Positions 7,134 through 7,326 of a stretch of DNA of 7,326 nt are shown in pieces. Source of the DNA: CAZUSC01 sp964622915 (GTDB lineage: Bacteria; Patescibacteriota; Andersenbacteria; UBA10190); contig CAZUSC010000049.1 of assembly GCA_964622915.1 (NCBI GenBank), positions 1 through 7,326 on the forward strand, written 5' to 3'. The translations under genes were made by a program, and so were the position numbers. The notes below the pieces were generated by a model. The model worked only from the letters and a program-made list of their open reading frames with translations, did not search any database and was not told the DNA's origin. Each line of letters opens with the position of its first letter. Within the stretch, counting starts at the first letter, position 1.

Positions 7134-7209
7134 AGCCCCCAGAGACTTCCGTGTAATGCAGCAGGATGCGAATCGTTGTTGCTGACAGTACATGCAGTCT
7201 TCAAGGGGC
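7130..7209 (-). terminator. Long intrinsic-terminator-like hairpin
   Basis: Read on the minus strand, GCCCCT (7209 to 7204) pairs with GGGGGC (7140 to 7135), which is followed by five T residues (7134 to 7130). The stem continues with interruptions: AGACT/AGTCT (7200-7196 with 7147-7143), TGTA/TACA (7192-7189 with 7155-7152), CAGCA/TGCTG (7184-7180 with 7163-7159), and a small GAT-TCGC-ATC apical hairpin (7174-7165). A GC-rich base plus T-run is the standard intrinsic terminator layout, but at about 80 bases it is far longer than usual. It either ends an upstream minus-strand transcript or acts as a conditional terminator ahead of the GT39 gene. Confidence 0.6.
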
Positions 7210-7225
7210 AAAGAGCCTCAACCAA

Positions 7226-7258
7226 ACCCTGTGCACAAGAGTTGCGTGTTCACAGGAT
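7226..7258 (-). other. Stem-loop upstream of the terminator-like hairpin
   Basis: On the minus strand, ATCCTGTG (7258 to 7251) pairs with CACAGGGT (7233 to 7226) over 8 bp with one G-U, and an inner CAC/GTG pairing can extend it. It is followed by GTTTGG rather than a T-run, so it is not a good terminator. It overlaps the TGA of the possible partial gene at 7250-7252. Confidence 0.5.
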
Positions 7259-7326
7259 TTCTCCTCCTTTCGCTGCCATTTTTCCGTCTAGGGGCGGCAG
7301 CTCTGGGTGGTTCGGGCCGTCTAGTG
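7250..7326 (-). CDS. Possible C-terminus of an upstream minus-strand gene (very short, uncertain)
   Basis: On the minus strand a frame is open from the right edge to TGA at 7250-7252. It encodes 24 residues that begin LDGPNHPELPP and then repeat LDG before ending MAAKGGEIL. I do not recognise the protein. The direct repeat CTAGACGG occurs 33 bases apart, in frame, so LDG recurs every 11 residues. In favour: a terminator-like hairpin lies just downstream at 7130-7209. Against: an open stretch this short is expected often by chance, the other strand is also open here, and a 6-bp stem (GCTGCC/GGCAGC, 7301-7296 with 7277-7272) suggests the stretch might instead be structured RNA. Confidence 0.3.
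   Translation of the reverse strand, partial: LDGPNHPELPPLDGKMAAKGGEIL

Noticed and set aside
7159..7209. Bacterial SRP RNA, tmRNA, RNase P RNA or 6S RNA at the right edge
   Set aside because: None of the conserved sequence signatures of these RNAs could be found in the structured stretch on either strand.
7260..7326. c-di-AMP (ydaO/kimA) riboswitch 3' half on the minus strand, suggested by CCGAACC, a CAG...CU stretch and GAAAGGAG
   Set aside because: The invariant core after CCGAACC (CCG-CAGCUAACC) is not matched without several insertions, and the 5' half is outside the window. The local resemblance is not enough for a call; a covariance-model scan on extended sequence would decide.
7231..7326. 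Plus-strand frame from GTG 7231 running off the right edge, reading MHKSCVFTGFLLLSLPFFRLGAAAL, which resembles a signal peptide
   Set aside because: It has no Shine-Dalgarno sequence, no TANNNT element near the start, and only about 30 codons. The region is GC-rich, so open frames on both strands are expected. Extension of the sequence is needed before it can be called.

Overview
The window looks like a compact bacterial locus for surface glycoconjugate or polysaccharide synthesis. By eye its GC content is near 50%. It holds four complete protein genes and one or two that run off the edges. The proteins are two GT-B glycosyltransferases (family 4 type), a YfhO-family polytopic membrane protein, a GT39/ArnT/PMT-like polytopic glycosyltransferase, and a small two-helix membrane protein I cannot name. 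Such gene sets are common in Candidate Phyla Radiation (Patescibacteria) genomes. Three further traits fit that group: no gene has a good Shine-Dalgarno sequence, intergenic gaps are very small or negative, and degenerate heptamer repeats fill one convergent junction. This assignment is an inference from gene style, not a proven taxonomy.

Layout. Bases 1-1456 (+) hold the end of one GT4 gene and a complete second GT4 gene, coupled through a GTGA stop/start overlap. A minus-strand gene (1418-2089) meets the second GT4 tail to tail, with a 39-base overlap. It is divergent from the YfhO-family gene (2137-4992, +) across only 47 bases, which must hold both promoters. The YfhO gene converges on the GT39 gene (5044-7098, -) across 51 bases containing 7-base repeats and a weak hairpin. 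Right of the GT39 start (7099-7326) there is a minus-strand intrinsic-terminator-like structure about 80 bases long, two further stem-loops, and possibly the 3' end of another minus-strand gene.

How the parts fit. The two GT4 enzymes would add sugars from nucleotide-sugar donors on the cytoplasmic side. The YfhO and GT39 proteins are GT-C-like membrane enzymes expected to use polyprenyl-phosphate sugars on the outer face. The small membrane protein, a middle section of the YfhO protein and the C-terminal part of the GT39 protein all appear to carry a similar extracytoplasmic beta-rich module. That shared module is the most interesting observation here. The second is that all three genes needing their own promoter have a TANNNT hexamer ending 5-7 bases before the ATG, which suggests leaderless transcripts.

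I did not find a clearly new defence, mobile or RNA-guided system. There is no CRISPR array, tRNA, rRNA or transposase.
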